The notes under the pieces were generated by a model, which was not told where the DNA came from, made no database searches, and saw only the letters and a list, made by a program, of their open reading frames with translations. Made by a program: the position numbers and the translations under genes. Shown here piece after piece: positions 10,532 to 21,029 of a DNA stretch of 64,000 bases. Source of the DNA: Pithys albifrons albifrons (lineage: Eukaryota > Chordata > Aves > Passeriformes > Thamnophilidae); assembly GCF_047495875.1 (NCBI RefSeq), contig NC_092480.1, positions 4,836,001 to 4,900,000 of the forward strand, read 5' to 3'. Position 1 is the stretch's first letter, and each line of letters starts with the position of its first letter.

Positions 10532-12303
10532 GATTCATGGATTTGGCAAACACCAGCAAGGAGGGCTCAGGGCAGGCTGTTACACCCCCCCCCTGCTCCT
10601 CCAGCAGCTGTCCTGCTCCTCTTTGTCCCAGCAGACACACATTGCTGGTGGGCAGGGGTTATTCTGGCCGTTCTTTGCAGGATTTCACACTCCCTTTTGC
10701 TCCATCCCAGCGGACGGTGCCATCTGCCAGCGCGTCACCCCGACAGCCCATTTTGTCAGCGCCACGCTCGGCGTCACTGTGAAGGTGACACTTTCCAGGG
10801 GGCCTGGCTGTGGGCTGTGTGTGCCTTCAATTTATGCACAGAGCAACTTTAAAAAAAAAAAAAAAAATTAAAAATTCAAACCCAACTAGAGGAGACTTTG
10901 TGAAAATGGTCATTACAAAAGTCGAGGCTTTCAGATGTTGTTATTGTTGCAGATAGCCCAGAGATAAGGGCTGAAATCAGGGCCCTGCTGTGCACTTCAC
11001 AAACATGCAAAAACCAGCCCTGCCTCCAGAAAAGGGCTGTGTTTGCTCTGAATTACAGCACAGAGGAGAGTGGGTGCTAAGCAGAATGTCAGATGTCTTA
11101 TCAGGCATTCACACCAAGAGATGTTAACTCTGAAGCCTGCTGATGGCAACCTAAAAGTCATTGTGGTGTTTTGGTCAACATGTTCAGCTGTTCTTCGGCT
11201 GTAGGAACAGCCTTCCTTGGCCTTCTGCTTCCTCTCCAAGTTAAGGTCCTTTAGCACCCAGAAACCAATCCAAAAAAAGTGATCAGATGGCACCAACCTC
11301 AAGAATTAACTCACACAGGGTAGGGCACTATAAGCCTGGCCCAACATCCTCTGCATCATCAGCTTCTCCTGCTTTTCCTTCTCACTCACTGGGTGGACAC
11401 AGGGTCCAGACAACCTTTGCAAAGCTCCAGCGCTGTTGAACCAAATCACCACTTTCCTGACATGACATTTGTTATCCCTAATTACCAGCTTGGCTTCATT
11501 TTAAAGTCATTTGCACTGATTACTCTGACTGCTGCCTTGGGTAGTCAATGACTTAGATTAACTAAGCACAGCAGACAGAAAAATATTTTAAATATATGTA
11601 TATTCACCTAAATTCCTTTAATGTCCTGCTTTGCAGCATCTTGGCTTAAACTGATGCCCAGTTGTGCCTCTAATCTGACACGAGCTCAAAGAGCCTCGTG
11701 GCATCAATCCGCTCAATTCCCTTCAGAACTGTGTAAGCCCTCGATGAAGCCCCTTCTTAATCCCCTTTTTGCCAGTCATTACAGGGCTGGTGTCTCTACC
11801 TCAGCCTGGATCAGAGTCCCCATGTCCCCGTGGAGTTGCCTTTTGTTCCCTTGGCTGCTTGGTGTTGCTCCTGCAGCATCACCGAGCCCGCGGTCACCTC
11901 CCCTGGTGTGGTCTGGCAGAGGGGTTTGATGCACTGACAAACTGCTGAGCCTTCAGGGTGGGTTGGATCCATAATTCCAAGATTTTCAGGAAAAGCAGCT
12001 GACAATAAAATTGTAATTTAAACCCACAAAAGGGAAGAAGGTTGAAATTCTCGATGTTAAATTCCAGATTGTGGCAAACCCATAGCAGAAAATAAATTCC
12101 CTGGATAAGTGTGTGCTTTGAAGATGGACCTCAACATCTCTCCCATTCCAGTTCCACGTACCCCAGGACCTCTCACTGCATCCACCCACATTTCATCCTC
12201 CCTAAAATCCCTGCTGCAGTGCAGACACCCCACTTCTTGCTCCAGAGGTGATGTCAGCATTCCTGATCTCACTCTGAAAAGCCACAGATCCCTCTGGCTT
12301 ATC
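10532..12303. other. Unique sequence; poly-A run and CNE candidate at 11450-11620
   Basis: No gene recognised. A 17-A run sits at 10851-10867. Positions 10680-10790 retain many CpGs. Positions 11450-11620 hold AT-rich sequence with CTAATTACCAGCTTGG, TTTTAAAGTCATTTGCAC and GATTAACTAAGC, which fits an enhancer-type element. The poly-A run is not preceded by recognisable mRNA-like sequence, so a processed pseudogene is not supported. Confidence 0.4.
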
Positions 12304-12425
12304 ACAGAATGGTTTAGCTTGGAGGAGACCTCAGAAATCATCTAATTCCCTCACCCTACCCATGGCAGGGACACCTTCCAGGAGACCAGGATGCTCAGAG
12401 CTCCATCCAACCAGGACTTTCATGG
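12304..12425 (-). mobile_element. CR1 LINE 3' fragment (old)
   Basis: A diverged reverse-oriented CR1 3' end: ACAGAATGGTTTAGCTTGG, GACCTCAGAAATCATCTAAT, CCATGGCAGGGACACCTTCC, and a decayed CTCCATCCAACC block. About 120 bp. Divergence is higher than in the neighbouring copies. Confidence 0.85.
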
Positions 12426-12832
12426 CCTTCATGCAGGTAGGAAGAGGTTGTGGAACAAACCCTGAGCCAGTGCCTCTGCCTCTGCTTCCTGCTGGGATGG
12501 ACTGCTGTGCTTTAGCATGCAACAAACTCCTTCCAGACTTGGCATCAGGAGGAAAAGCAGCTGCAAGAGCCCTGGCCAAGTCTCGGCAGGAGGAAACACG
12601 CCTGAGGCACAGGTCATAAACACACGTGCAGAGAGGCTGCTCCGAGGACGAGGAGAAATTCCAGCTCGGCAGAGCCTGATGGCAGGAAAGCAAACAAATG
12701 GCTGACCAGCAGGAGCTGCTCTGCCCATGGTGTGTGGGAGATAGGAAGGGCTTTGGCCAGAACAGCCAGGCAGCTGCTTCCCAAAACGGAGGGGAGAGGC
12801 CCCAGGGATCCCTGTGAGAGCAGCACTGGGTG
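12426..12832. other. Unique sequence, nothing recognised
   Basis: About 400 bp of GC-moderate unique DNA between a CR1 fragment and a purine array. It is crossed by a 376-codon minus-strand open frame (12331-13461) that runs through CR1 and the array and so is not credible. Confidence 0.5.
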
Positions 12833-13060
12833 GGAGAGGAGGAGGAGGAAGAGGAGGAGGAGGAGGAGAAGGAGAAGGAGAAGGAGAAGGAGAAGGAGAA
12901 GGAGAAGGAGAAGGAGAAGGAGAAAGAGAAGGAAAAGGAGAAGGAGAAGGAGAAGGAGAAGGAAGGAGAAGGAGAAGGAGAAGGAGAAGGAGAAGGAGGA
13001 AGGAGGAGAAGGAGGAAGGAGGAGAAGGAGAAGGAGGAAGGAGGAAGGAGGGAGAGGAGA
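12833..13060 (+). repeat. (GGAGAA)n / (GAG)n purine array
   Basis: About 228 bp of pure purine on +, starting as GAG triplets and continuing as GGAGAA hexamers with AGGAAGG interruptions. Because the period is a multiple of three, frames stay open on both strands (Glu/Lys/Arg-rich on +, Ser/Pro/Phe-rich on -). These are by-products of the repeat. Confidence 0.96.
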
Positions 13061-14283
13061 TGATGCTGCCTTGTTGGATGCTCAGCATGGTTGCACACAG
13101 GCAAGGACAACGTGGCATTGGCAGGAGAAGAACCCACACCTATAAAGAAAATGCCTGAGGATCCAGGACACAGTGGAGACACCCTGGGATGGGCTGGGAT
13201 GGCACGATGCCCGTTAGAGGTGCAGTGATTTCCCACACAAGGGGTTAAGAAGCCCAGGATAAGGCCATGCCTGGCAGCATTTGAGAACATCCCCTCACCC
13301 CTTCTCTGACCAGCTCCCACTTCCCGCCCCATCAGCGCTTCCCTGTGTCCAGAATCTGAGCCCTGCAAGAGGGGATGGAGGGGCTGCACTGCCATCCAGG
13401 GGGGACGACAGACCAAAGGAGGGAGGAGAAGAGCAGGAGGGCCAAGCCAAACCACCTGCACAGGCAGCGCATCCCAGACTGAGGATGGTCAAGGTCAGGG
13501 AAGAGTTGTCGCAGCCACGCTCGGAGAAATCACGTTCCCCCAACTTATCTCTTCTTTTTTTATCCCCAAATTCTCAGCCGAGATGACGGGGTGAGAGCCG
13601 GGAGGATGCAAGGTGAGGACCACGAGCCTCTTCCACGGCTCGTTTCCGCCATCTAGTGCTCAGCTCTCGGGCCACGATCCCGTCAAAGCGATCCCATTCC
13701 TTCCATGGAAAACCAGCCGAAATATTTCACAAGCATAAAGCTGCCCAGAAAAAAACCCTCTATTTTTCCAACGCAATTCAGACCTGGCCCTTGTGCACCT
13801 GAAGCCCAGAGAAGCAGATGGTCATAAATACTCATATTTTAACTATTTTTAAGGAGCATTTTTTGCACAAAACCACAACTGAGCAATCCCTTGTTGGGAC
13901 AGAAAACATCCAGGGAGGGCACACAGTTTTCAGTCCATGAAATCTTGTTTTCTTCTCCTGCTTCCCATACCCCTTTTCCTTGGCTTTGAGAAATCTCTGA
14001 AAGTGCCTCAGTTTCCCCAAGCAGAGAAAAACTTCTCTCTTTAACAACTCAGAAAACTGTCTCTGGTCCCACCTCATCAGTTTGCTGGGAATTGTAAGGG
14101 AGGGAAGTCTGCCAATATCTTCTTGAAAGATAAATGCCTGATTGAATGTTTTCCATAAGATCCATGCAACGGAAAATCAGATTTTGATGTCCACCAGCGT
14201 GTCCCACATCAGCACAGATATTTGCTAACTCATTGATAGGGAAAACACAGCAAGTCCTTCCTGAAACCCAGGGGTAAAACACT
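13061..14283. other. Unique, CpG-retaining sequence
   Basis: No gene recognised. Positions 13500-13720 hold scattered CpGs and a CTCF-like core (separate entry). Positions 13815-13870 are AT-rich (TAAATACTCATATTTTAAC). A GTGCCTCAGTTTCCCC stretch at 14003-14018 resembles the conserved core of MIR SINEs in reverse, too short to call firmly. Confidence 0.4.
13647..13658 (-). promoter_or_regulatory. CTCF-like core motif
   Basis: The reverse complement, CACTAGATGGCG, matches all 12 positions of the CTCF core CASYAGRKGGCR. It lies in non-repetitive, CpG-containing sequence, where real CTCF sites often occur. CTCF would act here as an architectural or insulator protein. A 12-bp degenerate match alone is only suggestive. 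Confidence 0.45.
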
Positions 14284-14457
14284 GGAGCAGGTGGCCCAGA
14301 GAGCTGGTGGACTTCCCATCCCGGGAAGTGTCCAAGGCCAGGTTGGATGGGACTTGGAGCATCCTGGTCTAGTGGAAGGTGTCCCTGTCCATGGCAGGGA
14401 GTTGGACTGGATAACCTTTAAAAGTCACTCCAAACTCAAATTTATGATTCTGTGATG
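14284..14457 (+). mobile_element. CR1 LINE 3' fragment
   Basis: Sense-oriented CR1 3' end: GTGGCCCAGAGAGCTGG, GAAGTGTCCAAGGCCAGG, TTGGATGGGACTTGGAGC, CTAGTGGAAGGTGTCCCTG, CCATGGCAGGGAGTTGG and a tail ending TTTATGATTCTGTGATG. About 174 bp, 5'-truncated. Confidence 0.92.
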
Positions 14458-15555
14458 CCCTCTGAGAAGGAGCACAGGCTCCAAAACTGAGCAGGAAGAA
14501 CAGCCCCATCCCAGTGTGGAGCTGCAGCAGGAACCAAGAACAGCAGAAAATGCTGAACCAGAGCTCAGCTCCCCACGCTGAGCCTGTTTGTCCCTGCAGG
14601 ATGCTCAGCTGCTCCAGGCAAGGCAGTGCTGGCTGCAGAGGGTGGTCTCCAGCAGCCCCTGATGTCCCCAAAGTGCCACCAGGCTGCTTTGCTGTGCCAC
14701 AGGAGGGCATTGCCATCTGCTGACAAGTCACAGCCCTGCATGCTCCTGCAGCAAGCCCTGCCTGCTCCTGCTGCTGGGCTGGCAGGGGCTTCCTGCTTCC
14801 CTCCTGGCACTGCTCCCACTGGGGATGGAGCCCAGCAAGCCCCAGGGGTGGCATCCAGCACTCCAGGCAGGGTGATGCCCCTGGTCCAGGACGCTGCCCA
14901 GGACCATCCCAGTGTGGGAGAGGCAGCCCCAAGTACCAGCAGCAGCTTCTACTTACGAGTGAATAATCAGCTTATTACAGATTCAGATAGAAAATCATAA
15001 TATTTGCTAATCACAATATTAATTTCTTGCTAATTGGCTGCCTGATGGCACAGGCAGAGCAAGGGGGCACCAGCTGGCTGCTGAGGCAGTGCCTTCCCTG
15101 GCTGCTCCACGGCACTGGAGGGTTTGGCTTTCTCCAGCAAAGTCCGGTGCAGAAGTTGAAGTCCCCAATTTCCAGCACGGGAACAACTTCCAGTCTTTCT
15201 TGCCACAGAGATCCTCACCCTCCACTGCCCTGAGGGCAGGAGGAAGGGAAGGGGTCAGAGTGAGGGCAGGGAAACTGAGGGAGAAACCACAACTGCACAT
15301 AAATTAGGAGAGGAGCAAAGCAGAGGACTCAAGATCTGAGCAGCATTTTGACACTTGCATCCTCTTTTTTTGCAGCATTCCATCATGAAGCCAACACCAC
15401 CACTCCCCATCCCACTCCAGGACTGTCCCCATGTCCCCTCCTTTGGGGACAGGACCTGGGGACGAGGAGGGAGGCAGTTCTGCCCCCTTCACAGGTAACT
15501 CCTCTGTGCCAGCCTGTGTGACATTATGCAGGTTGGATGCCAGGCAAGGCTGATC
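14458..15555. other. Unique GC-moderate sequence, no gene recognised
   Basis: Contains a 187-codon minus-strand open frame (14369-14932) with no recognisable domain; its start lies in the CR1 tail, so it is rejected as a gene. Positions 14950-15050 are AT-rich (AATAATCAGCTTATTACAG) and may be part of a small non-coding element. Confidence 0.4.
14711..14722 (-). promoter_or_regulatory. CTCF-like core motif
   Basis: The reverse complement, CAGCAGATGGCA, matches all 12 positions of CASYAGRKGGCR. It has the same orientation as the match at 13647, 1.06 kb away. Unique flanking sequence. Suggestive only. Confidence 0.4.
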
Positions 15556-15695
15556 ACAGAGTCATTGCTGCTGCTGCTGCTAATGAGGCCCTTAGGCTAA
15601 TTAAAAAGACGAGTAGAACACAAAAACATAATGAGGAGCCAGTTTATCAGTCAATCGGAGGACATGAATACGCCAATAAAAGTTTGAACTGCCTC
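15556..15695. other. Candidate CNE
   Basis: AT-rich and non-repetitive, starting with a GCTGCTGCTGCTGCTAATGA stretch and containing GGCTAATTAAAAAGACG, ACATAATGAGGAGCC, CAGTCAATCGG and CGCCAATAAAAG. The homeodomain-type TAATTA core, an NF-Y-like CCAAT and preserved CpGs look like an enhancer-type conserved element. No coding potential. Confidence 0.42.
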
Positions 15696-17330
15696 CTTGC
15701 TGCCAAGCATCCCTCGGCCAGGCCCAGCACAGGGCTGGAGGGGGACCAGGGGCTCCCCAAAAAGCCTTTGTGCTTCCCAGCTGCTGGTCCGGGACAAAAC
15801 AGGGGCATGAGAGGCTGGGAAGAGTGTGCTGTCTGCTCTCTGCCCACCTGGCACGGGGTTGGCTGCTTTTACTGTGCAGAGGATGGAGGGCAGGAACAGC
15901 ATCTAAGAGAAGGGCTTGGGTAGTTCATCCTCTTTGGAGCTGGACAGCTCCAAGAAATCCAGAGGGACGTTGAGGGACCCCTCAGACCCAGCCCTGTGAC
16001 CCTACACTCTGTGGGCATCACACTTTGCACCCACTGGAGGACAGCACTGATGTTTCAAGGCTCTTCCCTGCGTGTGCAGAGCTGCTCAGATCCCTGCCCT
16101 GGATCCAAGAGGATGAAGGATGCTGTGGGAGCCTCCTGCCACCAGGTCCTTCAGGGCTGTGCTCTCCTCCCCCAGGGTTCACATCAGCCTCTAACCAGGT
16201 GGAACAAATGGGCAGGAGATGCTGCAATCCCTCTGCCAGTGCCTGATTCTTGTTATTAATATTAACATTATTATTATGATTCTCCCTATGGTGGGCTCAG
16301 GGAGTGAGAATTGGAACATGAGCACCTCAAGTGAACCACCGGGGTGGCAGTGGCTGATTCCATGACAAAGGCACCCAAAACTATGGAAAGGTCCTGCCTG
16401 ACCCCAGCATCATCCCACAGCCCCCACCCAGACACCCAGCCCTACCCCCTGCACCTCCAAGCCGAGGTCACAGCCGGTTGCTGGTTCTGGGGGTGTTTTT
16501 GTTGGCAAATTCCTTGCACAGATTTCCTCGCTCAGCTCTCCCGCCCTGCTCATGGATGAGCCGGGAAATCTCAGGGGCGTCTTTGTGATAAACAAATGTA
16601 AGCACTTCTACCTAAACAGCAGCAGCTGGAGCTGCCGTGTCTGGGCACCCCAGGGCACTCACGGCACAGGGATGCAGGGGAGGAGGAAGGATGGGACAGA
16701 ACTGCTGCAGGGTTGGGCATGGAGAGGGGCAAAAGCAGCACTGGAGAGAATGGGGGGAAATGGGAGGATGTCCAGCAGGAGTGAAGGGATTTGGGAAGTC
16801 ACCCCTTCTTAAGGTTATCCATGGACACTCAGTCACTGCCTGCATGTCCAAGCACCTGATTTCCCATGCCAGCCCCTGATTATTGCTGTGCCACACGTTC
16901 CCTTGCAGGAGAGAAATTCCAGATCTATCACAGGAGCTGTCGGAGGCTCCTCCTGAGCTGTGATTCATTACAGAAGGCAGATGCTTTACAAGAGGAGGTG
17001 ACAACGCTTCATTCGAGGTCCCTGTCCCCAGGACTGGGGCTGGTCTGTGCCCTGAGCTGCTCCCCACACCCAGATATTGAATTGGCAGCGACCACCCAGG
17101 CAGGGGACAGTTGGCAGAGTGGCACAGGATGGCTCTGCCTGCAGGAGATGCTCCCTGCAGTGCCCTCCTTCAACCCAGTTGCAAAGATTTCCTCTTATTC
17201 AGATTATTTTTAGCACTTTTCTTTTGTACCACCCCAGAAACTCAATGTAATTAATCCCATCAGTGCATGATCACTCCCTAAACTCACCCCTGGGTGGTCC
17301 AGACCTGCCAGATCCTAAACAGGCAGAGAG
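15696..17330. other. Unique GC-moderate sequence, no gene recognised
   Basis: Open frames up to about 150 codons without domains. A short AT-rich run (TTATTAATATTAACATTATT, 16253-16272) interrupts otherwise GC-rich DNA. No splice-flanked frame with recognisable protein similarity was found. Confidence 0.45.
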
Positions 17331-17631
17331 ACTATTTACAAGGGCCTGGAGTGATAGGACAAGGGGGAATGGTTTTAATCAAAAAGAGGAGAGATTTAGA
17401 TGAGATATTGGGAAGGAATTCTTGCCTGTGAGGGTGGGCAGGCCCTGGCACAGGCTGGGCAGAGAAACTGTGGCTGCCCCATCCCTGGAAGTGTCCCAGG
17501 CCAGGCTGGACAGGGCTTGGAGCAACCTGGGAGAGTGGAAGGTGTCCCTGTCCATGGTAGGGGGTGGAACTAGATGGCTTTAAGGCCCCTCCCAACCCAA
17601 CTCTAACACTTCTGGGATTCTATGATTCTAC
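17331..17631 (+). mobile_element. CR1 LINE 3' fragment
   Basis: About 300 bp of sense CR1. It begins in the end of ORF2 (GTGATAGGACAAGGGGGAAT), passes GATATTGGGAAGGAATTCTT, GTGAGGGTGGGCAGGCCCTG, CAGAGAAACTGTGGCTGCCC, GAGTGGAAGGTGTCCCTGTC and ends GGGATTCTATGATTCTA. No intact frame. Confidence 0.95.
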
Positions 17632-17699
17632 GACCCCCACTTGGGGAGGGGGAGCCCCCCATCTCCTCTTGGGAAGCCCCCCCTGCAGCCCCAGCTCTG

Positions 17700-17726
17700 C
17701 CCCCCCCCCCCCCCCCCCCCCCCCCC
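17700..17726 (+). repeat. Poly-C run of 27
   Basis: Twenty-seven consecutive C residues, preceded by other C-rich stretches from 17650. The G-rich complement could form a G-quadruplex and the C strand an i-motif. The exact run length in an assembly is often unreliable. Confidence 0.9.
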
Positions 17727-17744
17727 GCGGGCCAGGCAGGCTCC

Positions 17745-17995
17745 GAAATGGAGATGCTAATTAAATTACACTGCCAGCCAAAAACTGCCTCGTCAAGTAA
17801 ATAAATAAATAAAAATTAGAAGGTCATCAAAGTTGTGTTTGGAGACCAGCGCATTAGCATATATCTGCATAGTAATGAAGGGAAAAAAGGGCCATTTAAA
17901 GAGAGCTGGTAATTTACTCAGCCAAGTAAACTTCATTACCTTTAAGTAGCGCCCACGACAAGCACTAATTCACACCTTTAACGACCCTGGCACAG
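17745..17995. other. Strong candidate CNE
   Basis: Non-repetitive, with GATGCTAATTAAATTACAC, a TAAA run, GCGCATTAGCATATATCTGC, GTAATTTACTCAGCC, AAACTTCATTACC and GTAGCGCCCACGACAAGCAC. It joins several homeodomain/POU-like A/T cores with retained CpGs, and contrasts sharply with the GC-rich flanks. This is among the best enhancer-type candidates in the window. Function and target gene unknown. Confidence 0.5.
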
Positions 17996-18360
17996 ATGGC
18001 AGAGAGGGACGGGGGAAGGCAGGGGCAGCCAAGGTGCCCTGGACCCCCGGTGGGCTCTGGGCGGTGCTGGGCGGTCACCGCAGCACCCCCAGCACCCACA
18101 ACACCAGGGAATTTGGGCACAGGAGGGTGTCAGTGCCAAAGCTTCACGTTCTGAGGGCGCCACAGCTGGACTGTGGCATATGGAGGGGGGTTTGCCTCAG
18201 GTCTTACATCCCACTGGGGGCTGAGCTCCTTCTGAACCACCCCCAGAGCACAGCAAACCACTGCCCCTTCACACCAGCGCCACCAGTATCGCGCATCTGG
18301 CGCCGCACAGAGCCCCGAGTGGGAGATGAGGAAAACGGGGCTGCTCCCTCTGTGCCTTTG
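17996..18360. other. Unique GC-rich sequence upstream of the minisatellite
   Basis: GC-rich with CpGs but no recognised gene. A 280-codon frame starting at 18034 runs from here into the 36-bp minisatellite and is open mainly because of the repeat. Confidence 0.4.
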
Positions 18361-18864
18361 GATGCTCCAGCATCCCGCGCATCCTCCCAAGCACTGGATG
18401 CTCCAGCACCCCGCGCATCCTCCCAGGCACTGGCTGCTCCAGCATCCCGCGCATCCTCCCAAGCACTGGATGCTCCAACACCCCGCGCATCCTCCCAAGC
18501 ACTGGCTGCTCCAGCAGCCCGCGCATCCTCCCAAGCACTGGATGCTCCAGCACCCCGCGCATCCTCCCAAGCACTGGATGCTCCAGCACCCCGCGCATCC
18601 TCCCAGGCACTGGATGCTCCAGCAGCCCGCGCATCCTCCCAAGCACTGGATGCTCCAGCAGCCCGCGCATCCTCCCAAGCACTGGATGCTCCAGCAGCCC
18701 GCGCATCCTCCCAAGCACTGGATGCTCCAGCACCCCGCGCATCCTCCCAGGCACTGGCTGCTCCAGCATCCCACGCATCCTCCCAGGCACTGGCTGCTCC
18801 AGCACCCCGCGCATCCTCCCAGGCACTGGATGCTCCAGCAGCCCGCGCATCCTCCCAAGCATTT
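18361..18864 (+). repeat. 36-bp minisatellite, 14 units
   Basis: Fourteen abutting 36-bp units, the first at 18361 and the last at 18829. Consensus parts: GATGCTCCAGCACCCCGCGC then ATCCTCCCAAGCACTG. Variation is confined to a few sites: GAT/GCT at the start, AGCATC/AGCACC/AGCAGC in the middle, CAA/CAG near the end. Almost every unit carries a CGCG, giving a regular CpG array. Since 36 is a multiple of three, two + and two - frames are open with 12-residue peptide repeats. No frame is favoured, so I treat it as non-coding. Confidence 0.95.
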
Positions 18865-20188
18865 TACACCTTGTAGTACCCACCGGAGCCGTGTGAGGCC
18901 ACCACAGCCCCGCGCTGCCATCCCTGCCTCTCTCCCAAATGCAGCAGCCCATTTCTCCAGGCTGTTAGGTGTGTATTTATTTCCAATGAGGTCAGGAGTA
19001 TCAAGGTTTTAAAATAACGTATTTTCCCTTGTTTTCTTCCCAGATCTCCCACGAAGCGCTTCCGAAGTCAATTATCTCCCGGAGGCTGCGCTCCCTGCTC
19101 GGCTCTGGCTTATCAGCCACACCAGGGGCACAGAAACCGGGCTGGGGAATGAAGGATTGATGGGAAGCAGGAAAACACAACCCTCTGATGGGCATCTGAA
19201 GCCTCCAAAATGACAATTCTTTGCAAAAGACAACCGGCAGCACGTGAGTGCTTTGAGAGCCACTGGCAGGGGAAGCCCAGCTGGGAGGGTTGGATGTGTC
19301 TTCCAGGTCTTGCTCCCACACTGCATCCCACCTCCAGCTGTATCCAGAGGTTAAATTGTCACAGTAGAAGGAGGGGAAATGTGACACAAGCATCCCAAGG
19401 GTGTGTGGCTGTTCTCTTCTTTAGGGCAGAGCTCTTTGCCCGATAGTTCTTGCAGATTCCCCCCTTCTCCCTGTGGCCTCCTTCCTGGGGATTCAGCACA
19501 TTTTACCAGGATAAGGGCTCTGCTTTTCCTATGGGCTCCATCCTCAATCCACTGAAACCACAGATTGCTTTATTGGACTCAGAGAGCTCTGGAGAAGAGC
19601 TAAGAGAAGCAGAGTCATGGCAGGAATATTAGAGGAGGACACCACCCCACTTGGCTGGCCAGGACCCCTTCAGGGAATTTCAGGTTCAAGTCCCCTCTCA
19701 CAATCAATCAAACTGATATCTCATCCATGAAACCAGGACAACGTTCTCATTCTGCCCTTCCCTTTCTCCTTTCTCCTTCTCTTCCTTCCCCTTTTCCTTC
19801 CCCCTTCACTTCCCTGTATTTCTATGGAGCACTTTTTTTGCCGCGTCTCATTTCATCCCTCATCAGATGCTTTCCCAGCACATAATCCCAGCTTGTGAGG
19901 CAGCCCTTGCAGAAAGGAGTAAATCCTGTTTGATCCATTCCTGTGCACTTTGAACATGCAGAGGAGCACCTGAGGCAGAACACGGGCCCGGGTGCGGGAG
20001 GTGCTGCGCTCCTTAATTACCCGTCCCGGAGTCCTTTAGCTCCGGCTGGAGCGCTTTGACACGGCTATTCCTCAGCTTATTTCCAGCCTCCTTCTCTTTC
20101 CCTTTGACTGAAACACTGATATAACGAGCCAAGAATTCATGAAAAACAATAATGTTTTTAACAGGCAAGGTTGGTGTTATTTCTTTGC
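18865..20188. other. Unique sequence with CNE candidate at 19975-20165
   Basis: No gene recognised. Positions 19735-19830 are pyrimidine-rich. Positions 19975-20165 are CpG-rich then AT-rich (CTCCTTAATTACCCGTCCCG, AACACTGATATAACGAGCC, AACAATAATGTTTTTAACAGG) and look like a conserved element. The CR1 at 20189 is inserted at its right edge. Confidence 0.42.
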
Positions 20189-20655
20189 TGGAGGGAGTCC
20201 AGAGAAGAGCAACGAGGCTGGAGAAGGGACTGGAGCACAAGGGCTGTGGGGAGAGGCTGAGGGAGCTGGGGGTGTTCAGGCTGGAGAAGAGGAGGCTCAG
20301 AGGTGACCTCAGCACTGTCTGGAACTCCCTGAAGGGAAGTTGTGGCCAGGTGGGGGTTGGTCTCTTCTCCCAGGCACTCAGCAATAGGACAAGGGGGCAC
20401 GATGGGCTCAAGCTCTGCCAGGGGAAATTGAAGTTGGAGAGCAGAAAGAAATTCTTTGCAGAGAGAGTGCTCAGGGATTGGAATGGGCTGCCCAGAGAGG
20501 GGGTGGATTCCCCATCCCTGGAGGTTTTTCAGCTGAGCTTGGCCATGGCACTGAGTGCCATGATCTGGTAAAGGGACTGGAGTTGGACCAAGGGTTGGAC
20601 TTGATAATCTCGGAGGTCTTTTCCAACCCAATCCATTCTATGATTTGATGATTCT
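20189..20655 (+). mobile_element. Young CR1 LINE, ORF2 C-terminus plus 3' UTR
   Basis: About 467 bp of 5'-truncated CR1. It still encodes the last ~127 residues of the ORF2 endonuclease/reverse-transcriptase protein without a stop, from [17 protein letters not shown] through [24 protein letters not shown] and DWNGLPREGVDSPSLE to the natural stop after SAMIW. The 3' UTR ends ATTCTATGATTTGATGATTC. Near identity to the copies at 24321, 42030, 49155, 52962 and 58748 marks a recently active subfamily. It is dead for lack of a promoter and most of ORF2. Confidence 0.96.
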
Positions 20656-20765
20656 CCATAAGACAACAGCAAGGACACTGGTGGTGATTACTGGGAATTT
20701 CACGCTGTGATTGAGGGTCTACAATGAGCACGGATCATTCACTGACTGCGTTCAAACTAAAGAGG

Positions 20766-21012
20766 GTGAAATTTAGGTTCAATATACAAAAAAAATTTCT
20801 TCCCTGTGAGTGTGGTGGGGCTGTGACACAGGTTATCCAGGGAATTTGTGGCAGCCACATCCCTGGAAGTGTCTAAGGCCAGGTTGGACAGGCCTTGGAG
20901 CAAACTTGGCTAGTGGAAGGTGTCCCTACCCATGGCTGGGAATGGAACGAGATGACCTTTAGAGTCCCTTCCAACCCAAACCATTCTGGGATTTTATTAT
21001 AAGATTCTATGT
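20766..21012 (+). mobile_element. CR1 LINE 3' fragment (older)
   Basis: Sense-oriented and more diverged than its left neighbour: AAATTTCTTCCCTGTGAGTG, CACATCCCTGGAAGTGTC, AGGCCAGGTTGGACAGGCC, CTAGTGGAAGGTGTCCC, CCCTTCCAACCCAAACCATT and a decayed tail (TTATAAGATTCTATG). Confidence 0.92.
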
Positions 21013-21029
21013 TGACATAAGAAATTGGA

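Noticed and set aside
10851..10867. Poly-A tail of a processed pseudogene
   Set aside because: No mRNA-like or recognisable coding sequence lies upstream and no polyadenylation signal at the usual distance was found.
12331..13461. 376-codon minus-strand open frame
   Set aside because: It crosses a reversed CR1 fragment and the GGAGAA array (poly Ser/Phe), has no domain, and an overlapping frame of 236 codons is open in the same place.
14369..14932. 187-codon minus-strand frame
   Set aside because: One end lies in a CR1 tail, and there is no recognisable family.
18034..18876. 280-codon + frame with 12-residue repeats as a gene
   Set aside because: Another + frame and two - frames are equally open over the 36-bp minisatellite; no signal favours one, and the unique lead-in has no domain. 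Kept as a question in the findings.
20152..20571. 139-codon + frame as a host gene
   Set aside because: It is the C-terminus of CR1 ORF2 in a 5'-truncated retrotransposon copy, not a cellular gene.
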